DNA of 59,413 nucleotides from Guillardia theta CCMP2712 (lineage: Eukaryota > Cryptophyceae > Pyrenomonadales > Geminigeraceae), in NCBI RefSeq assembly GCF_000315625.1, contig NW_005434526.1, forward strand, positions 1 to 59,413, given 5' to 3'. Position 1 is the stretch's first letter; every line of letters begins with the position of its first letter. Made by a program: the position numbers and the translations under genes. This document shows, piece after piece, positions 22,837-34,704 of the stretch. The notes under the pieces were generated by a model that had not been told where the DNA came from, did not search any database, and worked only from the letters and a program-made list of their open reading frames with translations.

Positions 22837-23232
22837 ATGATACAAATGAACAAGACTGCCATCGTTCTCCCAAGAAAGCAGAATGGCGAAGGCGTTGCCA
22901 GCAAAGACCCTGTCTGCCTTGACATGGCCAAGATTAGCAGCCTCTTCAAAATGAGTATCTCGCTATCCGCACTGCGCAATGCTTGCCGTCATGTGGGGTT
23001 GGAGAAATGGCCGTACTCAAGGAACAGAGACAAGTCCGACATGTCTGACCATCAGGTGTTCTGCTCCGACGGCTCCAAGAGTCCATCGAGCTCATCTGAG
23101 GACGAGATGTATCCCGCCTACGGTTGCATGTGGGACGCCGGCCAGCGAGGTCTTCCTGTGAGCGAGGACTTGATGCAAGAAGCTCTTCAGCATGTTACGG
23201 GGGGCCGAGAGTTTGGGGTCAGGGTGTGGTAG
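22837..23232 (+). CDS. Small RWP-RK-like protein with shortened domain (type III)
   Basis: 131 residues (or 128 from the ATG at 22846). Aligned with the type I proteins it reads LDMAKISSLFKM, then directly SISLSALRNACRHVGLEKW and PYSR, so about nine residues corresponding to RQSNAAHCLG are missing from the middle of the domain. The gap is in frame and not bounded by splice sites. The core is KWPYSRN instead of RWPxRK. After a Ser-rich stretch with acidic residues the protein carries EDLMQEALQHVTGG, the C-terminal motif shared with the other intronless RWP-RK genes. DNA binding is doubtful if the missing helix is needed; the conserved tail suggests a kept partner interaction. Confidence 0.65.
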   Translation: MIQMNKTAIVLPRKQNGEGVASKDPVCLDMAKISSLFKMSISLSALRNACRHVGLEKWPYSRNRDKSDMSDHQVFCSDGSKSPSSSSEDEMYPAYGCMWDAGQRGLPVSEDLMQEALQHVTGGREFGVRVW

Positions 23233-23512
23233 ATCCGCTCCGAGGAAGGTCCAATTTCCATCTTGTACATGCTCTCTTGTCTGGTGAAAGACAGTTTTGG
23301 AGACTCTGTCTGCGCTACCTGTAGTCTGCTTTTTTCCTTTTGATTCGTTACTCGCTATAGCCTTTTTCCCACATCGGATGTTCGTTTATTTCACACCGCG
23401 AAAGTTCGAAATAAAACCCTGATCTCTTTCACCGATTGCATACCTCGCTCTTGGTTTTCTCCTCAACAGACAGACTGATGTACAGAACAAACGCAAACTT
23501 CTGTTCAGTGCA

Positions 23513-26500
23513 TCATCCACCGCCGTTGAACTTGTCTTCCAGCGCTTGAATCTGCTGTTGCAATTGCTCTCTCTGGAGTTGACATCTTCATCACAAGAGC
23601 AGCACAAGGACCCTTTGAACACCTGATTCATGTTGGTATTCAGTGCCTGCAAAGAAAGATCAACAAAAGCCATTGAGAGAGATTAGTAGACGTACCGCAG
23701 CGAATCTTTGTTTCAACACCGGATTTGCAGCTCTGTTAAGATGTCATCAAATTCAGAGGAAAGAACGTGATCAAGATGTTCCTGTCTTGGTCTTCCTTCT
23801 TCTTTTTGTACTCCTCCTCCAGCTCTTGTATCTTCGCCTGTGTGGTAACGAGAGTCAACCCTTCACAAGCAACGCAGTCAAACAGCTCTTGCCTTAAGCG
23901 TGTTCATCTCCTCTAACAACATCTTCTGCTCTTCTGTCAACTCCTTGGGCTCCTCAGGAGCAGCAGCAGCCGCTGGACTCTCCCCCGCTCCTTCATCCAC
24001 TTGCTCCCCATGCCTTGGTTCCTCTCCATGTCCATCAAACTCGCCTCCTTCCTGCACTGCCTGCTCCTCTTGCTGTTCTTGTCCTCCCACTGCCTGCTCC
24101 ACAGTCTCCTCTTCAACCATGTCATCCAGACCGTCAAGCATGTCCTGATCTTGATCTGCCTCCTGCTGTGGCAGCATGGTCAGGCTAGGGCGATGACCAG
24201 TCCTGACTGCTCACTTGCTCTGCGGAGGCTTCTTGGGAAAATCCTCTGACTGCAATGAAGCAATGAGACAAGAGATTGAAGTTTGAGAGGAGGAGGAAGA
24301 GGATGTGAGACAAGGATCGTTACCATCGTCTTGTGGTTCTTGACTGAGAGATTGCGTGTCTGACGTGTAAAGGTCAGTTGATCATTTCATGCCACCTCTT
24401 GCAGACCTTGACCCATCACGTCTCCTTCCATCTGCAAATACGACAGTGAGATTTGAGCAGCGTCTCATCAACATCAAACTTACACTCATGTTGTCTGTTT
24501 CGGCGTTCACGTCTGGAGTAGCCCTATCCCCGAGGTCCTGGGCAGCATCAAGAGAGTGATTCTGGGTGAAAGGCAATCCTACATCGGCGGGAACGAAAGT
24601 GACTTGAGTCTGCAGAGCGATCAACTAGAGACTCGTCTCCTCTGACAGATCCTCCTTTCCTCTTACTGACCTCGTCCCCGTGATCATACACTTCTCCGTG
24701 ACTGTCCGCATGATTGTCGTCACCCTGGTGGACGTTTCAAGAAACAGCCTCGGGAGGAAGGAGAGGGGGTCTCTTTCAGGGTTAGAGTAGGGATCATACC
24801 GGCATGAGAATTTCTGGATCCCCATCTTGACCTGCCGGTCAGCATGAGGACACGAGACGCGTATAGGAAGAAGCAGACGCCCATGACGACCTGACATATC
24901 CTCTGGCGGAAGGATCTTCATGGAGAAGAAGTCAGCGAGAATGAAGCAGACCGCACAAGATAGGACAGAACATCGATCTAGCTCAAGAAGAACACAAGTT
25001 CGTAAGGTGTCTTGTTACCTGGGGCTCTGGCGAGTCGTATCCCTGGGTTTGTTCGAGCTGATAGAGGACAAAATGAGGAGAAGGCGTGATATGGCAAGAA
25101 GGTACAACATGATTGGCAGGGGCGCCAGCATCTTCCATCTGTGAAGTTGTAGACGTCAGCATCGGTCAGGGAGTGAAGGATTGGAACGAAACGGGCTGAA
25201 GGAGAGAAGAAGGAGAGGAGGAGTAAAGTTCGCGGATGAACACGAGAAGGTCATGATGTGTCGAATTGAATGCGAATGATACACCAACAAGGTCGAGGAC
25301 ACTGTTCTTCACCTCAGGAGGATTCTCTTCATCGTCAAGAAGTGCGTTCTCCAGCTCCTCCGCGAGTTTGTTCTCCTGGTTGTCTTGCTGTTCGGTGAGA
25401 AACGACATCAGCACCCGACTGACACACACTCAACCCACCTCCACAGTATCCAGCTCTGCCTGGGCTTCGTCGTCCAGCTCCGCTTCCAGCCGGGCCTACA
25501 AACAAGCACGCCCTCAGCAAACAAGCTGCTGTCCTCCCCACTGATACTCGATACCTCCTCGTCGAGATCGAGGGGAAGCTGGTTGTCATGTACTGGGGAC
25601 GAATGCCACGTCACGATCAGTCGCTCTCAAGTCAGTCAATCACCCATCAGCTCCTTGGGCATGTCGCACTCGGCCTGAGTCATGAGACCTCCAGCTCCGT
25701 CTCCTACTCAGCCAGTCAGGGAGGGACAGTGCAGAGGCAGGAGGATTTCACCGTAACATCTCATCTTAAACCTGACTTTGGTAGCAAGGAAACCAACCTG
25801 TTGTGACAAGTTCAACCAACTATGACGATCTCGATGGTTGTTGTTGTCGTCGTTATGATCACTCGAATTACAATCATTTCCATAGTCATCATCATCTTCA
25901 TCACCATCCTTGTCAACATCAACTACGTGTACTAGTTTTTGTATCTGTACTCGTACTCCCTCTACTCTACATCTTATGAGGCACCTTCATATCATCCACC
26001 ATCACAACGACCGATAACAACAACTTACCCTCTTGTGGTTGTCCTGGCGATACGCTCGTCCATTTTTTCGATAATACATCTCACCATCCTGCAACACACA
26101 CATCCGGCAAGTGATCAGCATGTTCAAGCTCTGCCCTGTACTTCACCTTCCCGCGATAGGGCTCCCCTCCTCCCTCTCCAATGTCTTCGTTTTCTGCCCC
26201 GTTGAAAGCCGTCGGCTCGCACTCCTCCTGCACCCGCGTCATTCGAGACCAGGAGCTGGACAGCACATTGTACGACAGCGCAGGCATGTAGCAAAGGAGG
26301 ACAGCGTTCAGGGAGGTAAGGAAATGTACACAAAACAGCAGAACAATCACGTAGACAGCAGATGTTAGCAAGCAACAATCAAACATCTCCGTTCCTCTCC
26401 ACACATCGACAGAGACAACGGAAAACAGAAGCAACAAACTCAAAGACCATTAGCAATCTCACCTCGATTTCCTCCACTTCCGTATCTGCAAGCATCATGA

Positions 26501-28134
26501 GTTTTCACTACATTACGTTCAAGCTCAAAGTAAAGAGTTCACCTGTTTGCTCTGCCCCTCTGCTCAAGAGCAACACGAAGAAAGCCAATGAGTCACGGAA
26601 CAGCAACGTCAAACATGCGTCGATTCGAACTCACTTGTTCTGAAGGCGTAAGATGTGTCGTTCTGCTCTCATGATCGCGTTTTTACGATTGCGCTTCTTC
26701 TGTAACGCCCACAACCTCGTCAGAGAGCGATGGCGACAAGACCAGAAGAGAACATCTCCAAGAGTATCTACAACATTACCAGCAGGCACAGCTTCTTGTA
26801 GTGGGGGGTGTGACGTAGAAATTCCCGTGCAATCTTGTGCGTCGGGGGAGTGATACCGCTTGACAGGAGTCAAGAGCAGTCAAGGGTGGAGAGGGAAGCA
26901 TGGAAAAAATAGAGTTGGGGGGGGAGGGGGGAATGTAAGGAGTTAGGATTGGGGACAGGAAAGAGTGAGGGAGGTTGGGGGGGTTGAGAAAGCACAGGAA
27001 AGGGGAGTGGTGAGGAGCAGGAAGGAGGAAGGAGTTGTTGAAGAAAGCAGACGGCAGGACGTTAGGGGTAGGAAGGAGGTGGTGGAGAGGAGAGTACCTC
27101 TCCAGCCGACCAGAGGGACGGCTCTCACGCAGAGTCTGCTCGCAATGCACATGACGCATGGTGGTGCATTGATGAGTTTTCAAACCTTCGCCTCCTCGAC
27201 ATCTTCGTGCACAACCATGATCTGCAGCGGGAGAGAATGTCAGGGACGAGGCCGAAGGAGAGACGAGGTGAATGCTGGGTCAAGATGTGTTCTGAGCAAC
27301 CTTGCAAACACTCTCTAGCACATCACAAACTCATCCTCATCCGCGCATCCTCTTCACACGAGACACTAACCTGAGAAACATCGCATGTCTTGATGTAATC
27401 TCCACTCTTCCCATCGATCGTTCGGTAGGCCTGTCGACACGTGAGGACGCGTCCTCATCACTGCATGCTCGACTCGCCTCCACAAGAGTCGGGAGGTCGC
27501 AGAGAGACGCCGGGAGGTTCTCAACCTGAGGCGTTCCAGCGCCAATGGTGAAACATCCTGTTTCCACACGTCAAGCAAGGCTGAAAGCAACGGTATCAAG
27601 AGTTTGAGCAGGGCAATGACACGGAGAGAGGTGGAGAGGTGGAGAAAGGTGGAGGGAAGGGGAGGAAGGGGAGGGAGGGAGGAAAAGAAGAACACAAGTC
27701 GTCCTCTGGTACCTGGTCGACCTCTGAACCCGGGTGTCGTTTTTTCCTGCAGGGAAGGATGAGGAGAGGAGGGAGTAGACGCAGCATGTACAGGATCTAT
27801 TCTCAGCTCGAGCCCCTCGAAGTTGTTGGCCTCGATCATGGCACGAACCTTTCCATAATGTCATCAGTGCGTGTACGGCTGCAGGGAACAGTCTTTACTC
27901 GCTGGGCATACGCGGGAGGGAGCCTCAGGATGAATGCTCTGCGGGGATTGATGAGAAGGGAGGGGCAAGAGGCAAGGTTCACCTATCTCCTTCTTCGGTG
28001 TTCTCCTCCATCCTTCGAGCTCCTCCAGGGAACTGCGAGGAACAGCTTTCTTAAACCACAACCTCCTTCCTGGTCCGCTGAATCCGCCTCTCCTCAGTCT
28101 CTGCTGATGCATATCTGCCTCCTAGCTGCCTCAT
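23513..28134 (-). CDS. TAF7: TFIID subunit TAF7
   Basis: A multi-exon gene recognised from its conserved pieces. In order: FILRLPPAYAQRVK (exon starting 27938), the classic TAF7 N-terminal signature; CFTIGAGTPQVENLPASLC with DLPTLVE (27557-27478); AYRTIDGKSGDYIKTCDVSQ (27430-27371); IMVVHEDVEEAK (27221-27186); GITPPTHKIAR (about 26860), the family's GITPP segment; long acidic stretches with coiled-coil character (25550-23880, e.g. LAEELENALLDDEE); and the C-terminal NPVLKQRFAAALNTNMNQ followed by a coiled coil ending GGG (stop 23513-23515). TAF7 is a subunit of general factor TFIID, binds TAF1 and checks its activity during initiation in the nucleus. The start is set at 28134; an upstream in-frame ATG at 28245 would add 37 charged residues. 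Introns are short (30-50 nt near the 5' end). The intron 27431-27477 appears to be GC-AG. Several middle exons are not resolved exactly. Confidence 0.85.
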
Positions 28135-28947
28135 TGTTGTCACATCGTCGTTTCTCTTCCATTCTTCCCTCCTCCCCTCCCTTGTTCCCTCCCTCCCTCT
28201 AGCTCTCCCTTCCTCCACCTCGCTCGTTTCTCTCAGCCTTCCCATGGTCGGCCTTGTTGGTTGACTAGAAGTAGCTGAGTAAATTTGAACCGGCGACCAC
28301 CTACTGCCGGGCCCCGGGGCCCGGGGACCGGGGCCCGGCGAAGGTAACTACTGAGACGCGGCAAGGTCAGGCCAGAAACTGGCTCAAAAGTGATGTAACT
28401 GCCAACGTAACGTTAAGGCTATTTTAGAAAACAAAAAAAAAACGTCTTCAGGGTTTGAATACAGAACCCCTCTTTTTCTCCTTCAAAGTACCGGTGAATT
28501 TAACTTTGAGAGTACAACTTGGAATCTGTTTGTTCTTTGATACTGGCGCTGACGGGGCTCATGGCGGAGTAAACGGCGGATAGAGTGGAGAGAAGGGAGG
28601 AAGGAGAATGAGAGGCGAGGAAATGCTGAAAGGACGAAGGAGCGAAATATATGCAGAGAGTGTGTGATATGAAGACAGATATCCAGTCAAGGCAGGGAAG
28701 GCAGGGAAGGCAGGCAGGGAAGGCAGGAATGCAGGCAAGGCAGGAAAGAGAGAGGGAGGAAAGGAAACAAAGCACAGACGCGGACACTACTTCTGCTGTG
28801 CTACACTCAGTAGAGCTGTTGAACCACCGTGAGGATATGTCATGATCTGATTGTTGCTAACGTGGGAATGTACCAATGTCCTCCACCTACTTCGAGCTTC
28901 TTGATCTGACGCTGCCTGCCTGCAGTCTCGACGCCGTGAGGGAAATC
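28135..28947. other. Divergent promoter region between TAF7 and the ARM-repeat gene
   Basis: Holds the likely promoters of two head-to-head genes, a GC palindrome (28301-28340), an A-run (about 28431-28442) and a short GGCAGGGAA tandem (28690-28750). No supported coding frame other than a possible N-terminal extension of TAF7 up to 28245. Confidence 0.5.
28301..28340. repeat. GGGCCC/CCCGGG palindromic cluster
   Basis: Nested inverted repeats built from GCCGGGCCCC and GGGGCCCGG can fold into a very stable hairpin on either strand. It lies between two divergently transcribed genes. Confidence 0.7.
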
Positions 28948-31900
28948 ATGGGCTGCTGCGAAAGTCGCCATGATCCCTCCCTCATGTCTTCGGGGAGACC
29001 GGAGATGTACAAGAGCTCTATCGACGAGGGAGGAAGCATGCCGGCGGTGGAACGAGCAGCCGAGGCGATCCGCGCCTCGGCTGGAGGACAGCTGACGCCT
29101 GGGGGGCTCCGAGACGTCCGACTCGCCCTCCTCGCCCTCCCTCGCGACCCCAACAGCGTCCCGGAGGTCGAGCAGCGCGACATGTCGGAGATCGTTCAGA
29201 TTCTCAAGTGTGAAACTCAGAGTGCCGACTTGATGCTGACGGGGCTGGTGCTCATGCGGTACCTGGCTCAGCGCCAGGTCAACCAGAAGAGAATGGCGGC
29301 GACGGACTGCGTTTCCCTTGTGCTGCAGGCCCTTCAGATCCACGACTCGAACCCGACGCTGCAGGGAGTAGCGTGCGATACCCTGGGGAACCTGCTGCAG
29401 GAGGAGATCAATACCGAGCAGTTCCTGCAGCAGAGAGGGGTGGATGCTGTCTTCCGAGTGATCAATGCCAACATGTCTCACACGCGGGTGATGGAAGCGG
29501 CATGCTTCCTGCTAGGGAACGTGGCGTCGTCGGAGGAGGGACTGAAGCACATTGCGAGGAACGGAGGAGGGAAAGTTGCGCTGTCGGTGATGAAGGCCCA
29601 TGACAAGGATCCTGAACTTCTGCGGGAGCTTCTCTTCCTGACCTCCAACGTCGCGCAGAGTCCACAGCTACAGCAAGAGCTGACGGACGCAGGGGCGGTG
29701 GAGGCTGTGCTGGGGGTTATGCAGCAGCATGTCGCGTCCCCTGAGCTTCAGGCGATGGCCTGCTCTGCCATCGACAACCTGTGCTCCGCTCCTAGCAAGG
29801 GTGAGGCGATGTTTCCATTCATGTGTGGGAGTGGAGAGGAGGGCGTACAAGACGTTGCAGAATAGATGGGAGGAGGAGACGGTAAAATGACGGGAGAGGA
29901 GGAGGAGGAGGAGGATGAGAAGTTACATGTCTACAATGATCTTGAAATTAGCGGATTCTGTTGCTCATGATTCAGACAGTGGTGGTGTATTGTAGTAGCT
30001 ATTGAATTGCAGGAATGAGCTTCGGGAGATTGTGCAAGCATGGAACAACGAGGAGGATGACGAGGGCAGGAAGGAGGGAGTAACGCGGTTCAATGCAGGA
30101 ACTGAAGGAAACAATAACAACACGAACGCTTATCGGCCTTCTGATTCGGCGGTAAAGACTATCATCCAGGCTGTTGACAGGCATTGCAACGATGCCTCCG
30201 TAGTGAGAAGAGGAGCAGGTAGGAGAACTTGTCCTGCTGTTCATCAGCGTACGCAGTCGATTTTGCTTCTCTGCATTGCAATCTTGTTCCGTTGATGACC
30301 CTGATGATGATTTCTTGATATTCCTGCAAGACTTTGAGCCTCGTGCTATCAGGTGCCCTTGCAACTCTCGCAAGTCTCAAGCCAGCGCTGTCAAGCTTCA
30401 TCGGCAAGGAGGAGACGGTCCAGTGCCTGGTAGAGGCTGGGAGCTCGGTGCTGAAAGGGAAACAAGACAACCAGGCGGTGATTCAGGTACTGCCCTCTCG
30501 AGTTTGTTCGCTTCCTATCCCCTCCTCTCTCCCCTCCTCTGTCTCCCTCCTCTTCCCTCCCCTAAAGATCTCTTTAGAAATCGCAACCTTACTCCTCGAA
30601 TCATTCTCTTTTTGCACTTCCAACTTTCATATCCTTCCCGCCCAGCTCCTTTCTCTCCTCCTTCAGACTTCATGGATCCTTACAGCCTGCTGCGTCCTCC
30701 TGCAGTCCCTCACTCCTCCTTCAGGTGTTCCGAGCCCTGGAATCTCTCGCAGACGTCAAGGAGAACAAAGCTCTTCTGAGCAGAGAGGATGGAGCCGTAC
30801 AGCTTGTTATGACCCTCGTGAATGTACTTGAGCCTCTTTCGTCTTCCCTCCTTTCTCTTCTTGCCCTTTCCTCCCTCATCCCTCCACCCCCTCCTCCCTC
30901 ATCCCTCCACCCCCTCCTCCCTCCTCCACCCCCTCCTCCCTCTACTTCCTCTGTCTCTTCGCTCACCTCAACCTCTGCAGTCTTCAAGTCCTCGTCCGGC
31001 TCCTGTCGCCAGAGCTCTTGCCTTCATCGCCAAATTGTGTGAGAACGATGACATGAAGCAGCATCACCCCCAGGTTGATCCCTGTCAACTCACATGTCCC
31101 TCGAATTCCGTCCTGCCGCGATTGATGTTGCTTGCTATCATCATCCTCTTAATATACTCGTCCCTCCCTCCCTCCCTACTTCCATCTCTCCTTTCCTCTC
31201 CCTCTCTCCTCTCCTCTGTCCCGCTTCATTTATTTTCGTTCTCTCCACCCTCCTTGTTGCCATTTTTTCCATCCATCTTTGACGCATCTCCGTTCTTCCC
31301 GACCCTGCTTCTATCATCGTTTTTCCCACCAGCTTCACTACCATGATTCTCGTTGTGCTCGTCCTCATCAACATCGTCAGATCAAGGAGGACTTGGGGCT
31401 TGAAATGGTCTCCTCCTCCCTCTCGCACTTCTGGAATCATCCTTCTGTCGTCATCCCGGCATGCACCATCATGGCAGGTCTTTTTCCTCCCCCCCTCCTC
31501 CCCTCACTTCCTTTTTCTACCCTCCCCTCCTCTCCTCTCCCCTCCTCTCCTCTCCCCTCCTCTCCTCTCCCCTCCTCTCCTCTCCTCTCCTCTCCTTCAC
31601 TCACCTCCCCCTTCCCTCCTCCCCACCCCTCGCCTCCTTCCTTAACTTGAGCATTCCTCACCAACTTTCCCAGCGCTGGCAAAGGACACGCAGGAGGAGG
31701 AGACGATGAACGGCCACAGATCAAGCATGGGTGAGAACGTAGACTTGTGGAAGAGAGCTATGGGAGGCCTTCTCAAGGCTGTGAGGGCTCGACCCGGTAT
31801 CTTCCTCTCCTCCCCTATCCTCCCCCACGCTTCCCTCTCCTCTCCTCTCCTCTCCTCTCCTCTCCTCCCCTTCCCTCTCCTCCCCTTTCCTCCCCTCCCC

Positions 31901-32243
31901 TCTCCGGATCCCTTCCCCTGTCCTGTCCCCTCTTCCTCGTCCTGTCCTGTCCTGTTCTGTCCCTTGCTCTCCCTTACTTATCTCTTCTCTTCATTTCCTT
32001 TCTCCTTTCCCACATCCTCTTCCTCTTTCTACTTCTCCTTCTCATCCTTCTCTTGCAGGTGATGTGGCTGTCGCTGTGAGCGCCTGTGTTGCTCTGGCTT
32101 GGCTGTGTGAAAGGAGGGTGCAGGTGAGAAGAACGAGTTTGAGTTCTTCATCCTCCCTTAGCCTGCGACCTGATTGATCCCTTCCTCCACTTTGTCCTCA
32201 GTATCAAACATGTCACAAACAGCACCAAGAACATTCACTTTTC

Positions 32244-32292
<49 letters not shown>

Positions 32293-34209
32293 CTTCTTAC
32301 TACAACTACCCCCACCACCTTGATTGTCGTCATTGGTGGTGGTGGTGGTGGTTTTATTGTTATTATTGTTGTTGTTTTTGGGAAGGAGAGTAGAACGAGG
32401 GTGCTGTTGTTTTTGTTGATGATATCTCCTCCTCCTCCTCCTCCTCCTCCTCCTCCTCCTCCTTCTCCTGCTTGTTACTTTGTCAATGTGTTGCTGACTG
32501 TCTTCTCTATCAGCCGTCAACCTCGGAAGTTGGTGATCTCATGGGAGCATTCGTCATGGTCATGCGAGCGCATCCGAGGGATGCGGATGTTGCAGAGGTG
32601 AAGGAAGAGGCGGGAAGAGGCGGGAAAGAGGAGGCGAGCAAGAGGCGCAACATAATGGAGGAAACCAAGGCCCAATGTGGCTGAAGGAGGGGAAGAAGGG
32701 TTGTAGAAAGACAAGGGGGAGGGTGTGGAGGGAAGAGAAAGAGGGAAGGAGAGAGATGAAGGGATGGGAGAAGTGAAGGGGTAGGAGACGAAGAGTGTGA
32801 AGGTGGAGAGGGTTACTTCACGTGTACTTTGAGGACTCCTGGGCTACAGCTGGAGCTGACGGCATGGCCTTGCAGGCGGCGTGTTTCATGTTTTCATCGG
32901 TTGCCAAGGAGAACTCCCCAGCTATCCGCCAGCAGGCGAGACTACCTGACAAGGGCCGTGCGCGGGTGTAACTCAGAGCGTCAGGTGATCAAGTCTGGAG
33001 CTCCTCTGCTCGTCGTGATGGTCCTGCGCCACTTCAGTGAAGCCCCTGGTGATTTGCTTCCTCCTCCTCCTCCTCCTCTTTGCTCCTCCTCCTTGCTTTC
33101 TCTTCCTCCTCCTTTTCTTTCTCCTGCTTCTCCTTCTCTTCACTCCTTCTCTTACTCCTTCTCCACCTTGCTCCGTTCGCCTCCTTCTCCTCTCTCTACC
33201 TCCTTTTCACTCCGTTTGCCTTCTCATTATCATCAACTTTCTTCTTCTCCTCCTCCTCATCATCATCACCACCATCTTTCGCTCCACTCTCCGCTCCCCA
33301 TACTCCCGTCTCTACCTCCTCCCCCTCTGTCCCCTCCCTTGTGTCCCTTCGTCCTCCTTAGTGTTGCTATCGCCATCGCCACCACCTCTTTCTCTGTCCT
33401 GTTTTGAATCTTTGGTCCTATTTCTTCCCTCCTTGCTCTATCTTCCTTCCTCTCCTGCTTGCCCAGCCTTGTTCCCCTCCTCTCTTTGCTTCTCCTCTCT
33501 CGCCTCCTGCTCCTTCTCCTCTCTCGCCTCCTGCTCCTTGGCACGGCATGCGCTGATCCTCTAGCAGGGGAAGTTCAGCCTGTCTTGAGGAGGGCAGTCA
33601 ACGCCATCCGCCTGGTGGGTCTCGATGACCAGGCGACCGCTGGTAAGAGGCGGGGAGAGGGGAAAGGAGACAGAGATAGAGACAGAGACAGACAGAGGCA
33701 GAGGCAGAGACAGAGACAGAGACAGAGGCAGAGGCAGAGACAGAGAGACAGAGAGACAGAGACAGAGACGGAGACGGAGGCAGAGGCAGAGGCAGAGGCA
33801 GAGGCAGAGGCAGAGGCAGAGGAATGTGGGGGGTGAGAGGAGGGGGGAGGAGGGAAGAGGGAGAGGAGTTGGTGAGTCGGCAGGTCTCTCTGTCTCTGAA
33901 GAAGACTGCGAGATGCAATGGACCAGGAAAAGATGTACCAGGAGGGAGAGCAGCAAAGGGGCAAAGAGGAGCGAAGGAGGAGGAAGCTGGAACTTGATTC
34001 TTGCTTCTTTCAGGTGCTGTTCGCCTGGCTCGAGCGCCTGAGGCTCTGAAGAAGATTATTTCGAGGTTTCCCGAAAATGCTTCTTTGTCGAAATCAGGTC
34101 ATCACTGAATCCCTTGCGATGATGTTTGTTGTGGTGACATGTTCATTTGTCTCCGGCAGCTTCGACAGCTTTGAACAGCATCGAGCAATCAGCATCTTCA
34201 GGCTTGTGA
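28948..34209 (+). CDS. Armadillo/HEAT-type repeat protein with MGCC lipid-anchor start
   Basis: At least 13 exons. The first (28948-29800) encodes about 284 residues of paired helices with ARM character (GVDAVFRVINANMSHTRVME; ACFLLGNVASSEEGLKHIA; AVEAVLGVMQQHVASPELQA). Later exons continue the pattern: GALATLASLKPALSSFIGKE (30353 on), VFRALESLADVKENKALLS (30725 on), ARALAFIAKLCENDDMKQH (about 31005), IKEDLGLEMVSSSLSHFW (31380 on), VDLWKRAMGGLLKAV (about 31740), VAVAVSACVALAWLCE (about 32060), GDLMGAFVMVMRAHP (about 32530), AACFMFSSVAKEN (about 32875), VIKSGAPLLVVMVLRHFSE (32988 on), VQPVLRRAVNAIRLVG (33570 on), LARAPEALKKIISRFPENA (34024 on) and ASTALNSIEQSA to the stop at 34207-34209. The ATG at 28948 gives MGCCES, a typical N-myristoylation plus palmitoylation start, so membrane attachment is likely; an in-frame ATG at 28876 would bury it. 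ARM proteins are scaffolds; I cannot name a subfamily. Introns contain long CT-rich and microsatellite tracts. Confidence 0.75.
31526..31600 (+). repeat. CCTCT tandem tract in an intron of the ARM-repeat gene
   Basis: Repeated TCCTCTCCCC-type pyrimidine units between the exon ending about 31480 and the exon starting about 31675. Similar tracts occur at about 31845-31900 and, in CFAP52, at 55131-55260. Confidence 0.75.
32245..32291 (+). repeat. (CAT)n microsatellite in an intron of the ARM-repeat gene
   Basis: About 16 consecutive CAT triplets followed by GTT-rich and CTC-rich tracts, all between the exons ending near 32123 and starting near 32514. Confidence 0.85.
33666..33825 (+). repeat. 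CAGAGA/CAGAGG tandem repeat in an intron of the ARM-repeat gene
   Basis: About 160 bases of six-base purine-rich units (CAGAGA, then CAGAGG). Located after the exon encoding VQPVLRRAVNAIRLVG. Confidence 0.85.
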
Positions 34210-34704
34210 AAGTTGCAATTGTGTAGGAAGCAGGCGGAGCTGGAGAAGACTGATGTTGTTCTTGTATAGTTTTTCCATTACATTCGATCACTGTCGAGAA
34301 ATTCGTCTATTTGTCCTCTTAAAAATATTCACTCTCACTATTCTGAAATGTGGAACGAAACCTGAGTTTTGATGGGAACAATGAATGATGATGACCACAC
34401 CACATTAAACAATATCTGATTAAATCATATTGACAGCGTAGATAACAAAGTTTACAAGCAGTGCGATCTGTACATACCCCCCGCATTGAGTTCTTGCCGA
34501 TCGTTCAGCTAGTGAGCATCTCGATAGCGCACATCAACAAGCGAGAGAATCGTCGGTGGTCGCAGATGATCAAAGTTGAGGAGTTGTTGTGATGCAAGAA
34601 ATCATGTGTCCTCTCTCTGCTTTCAAACCAGAGGAAAGGTCTGCGTGTCGTCTCTTTGACATGGCCTGTCACAACATTTCAAAGAAAGCAGATCTTACCA
34701 CTGA
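34210..34704. other. Tail-to-tail intergenic stretch
   Basis: Lies between the stop of the ARM-repeat gene and the stop of a minus-strand hypothetical gene. I see no coding frame or structured element in it. Confidence 0.4.

Noticed and set aside
28256-28300. tRNA-like TTTGAACCGGCGACC segment
   Set aside because: It lacks a matching A box, anticodon stem and acceptor stem at the right spacing.
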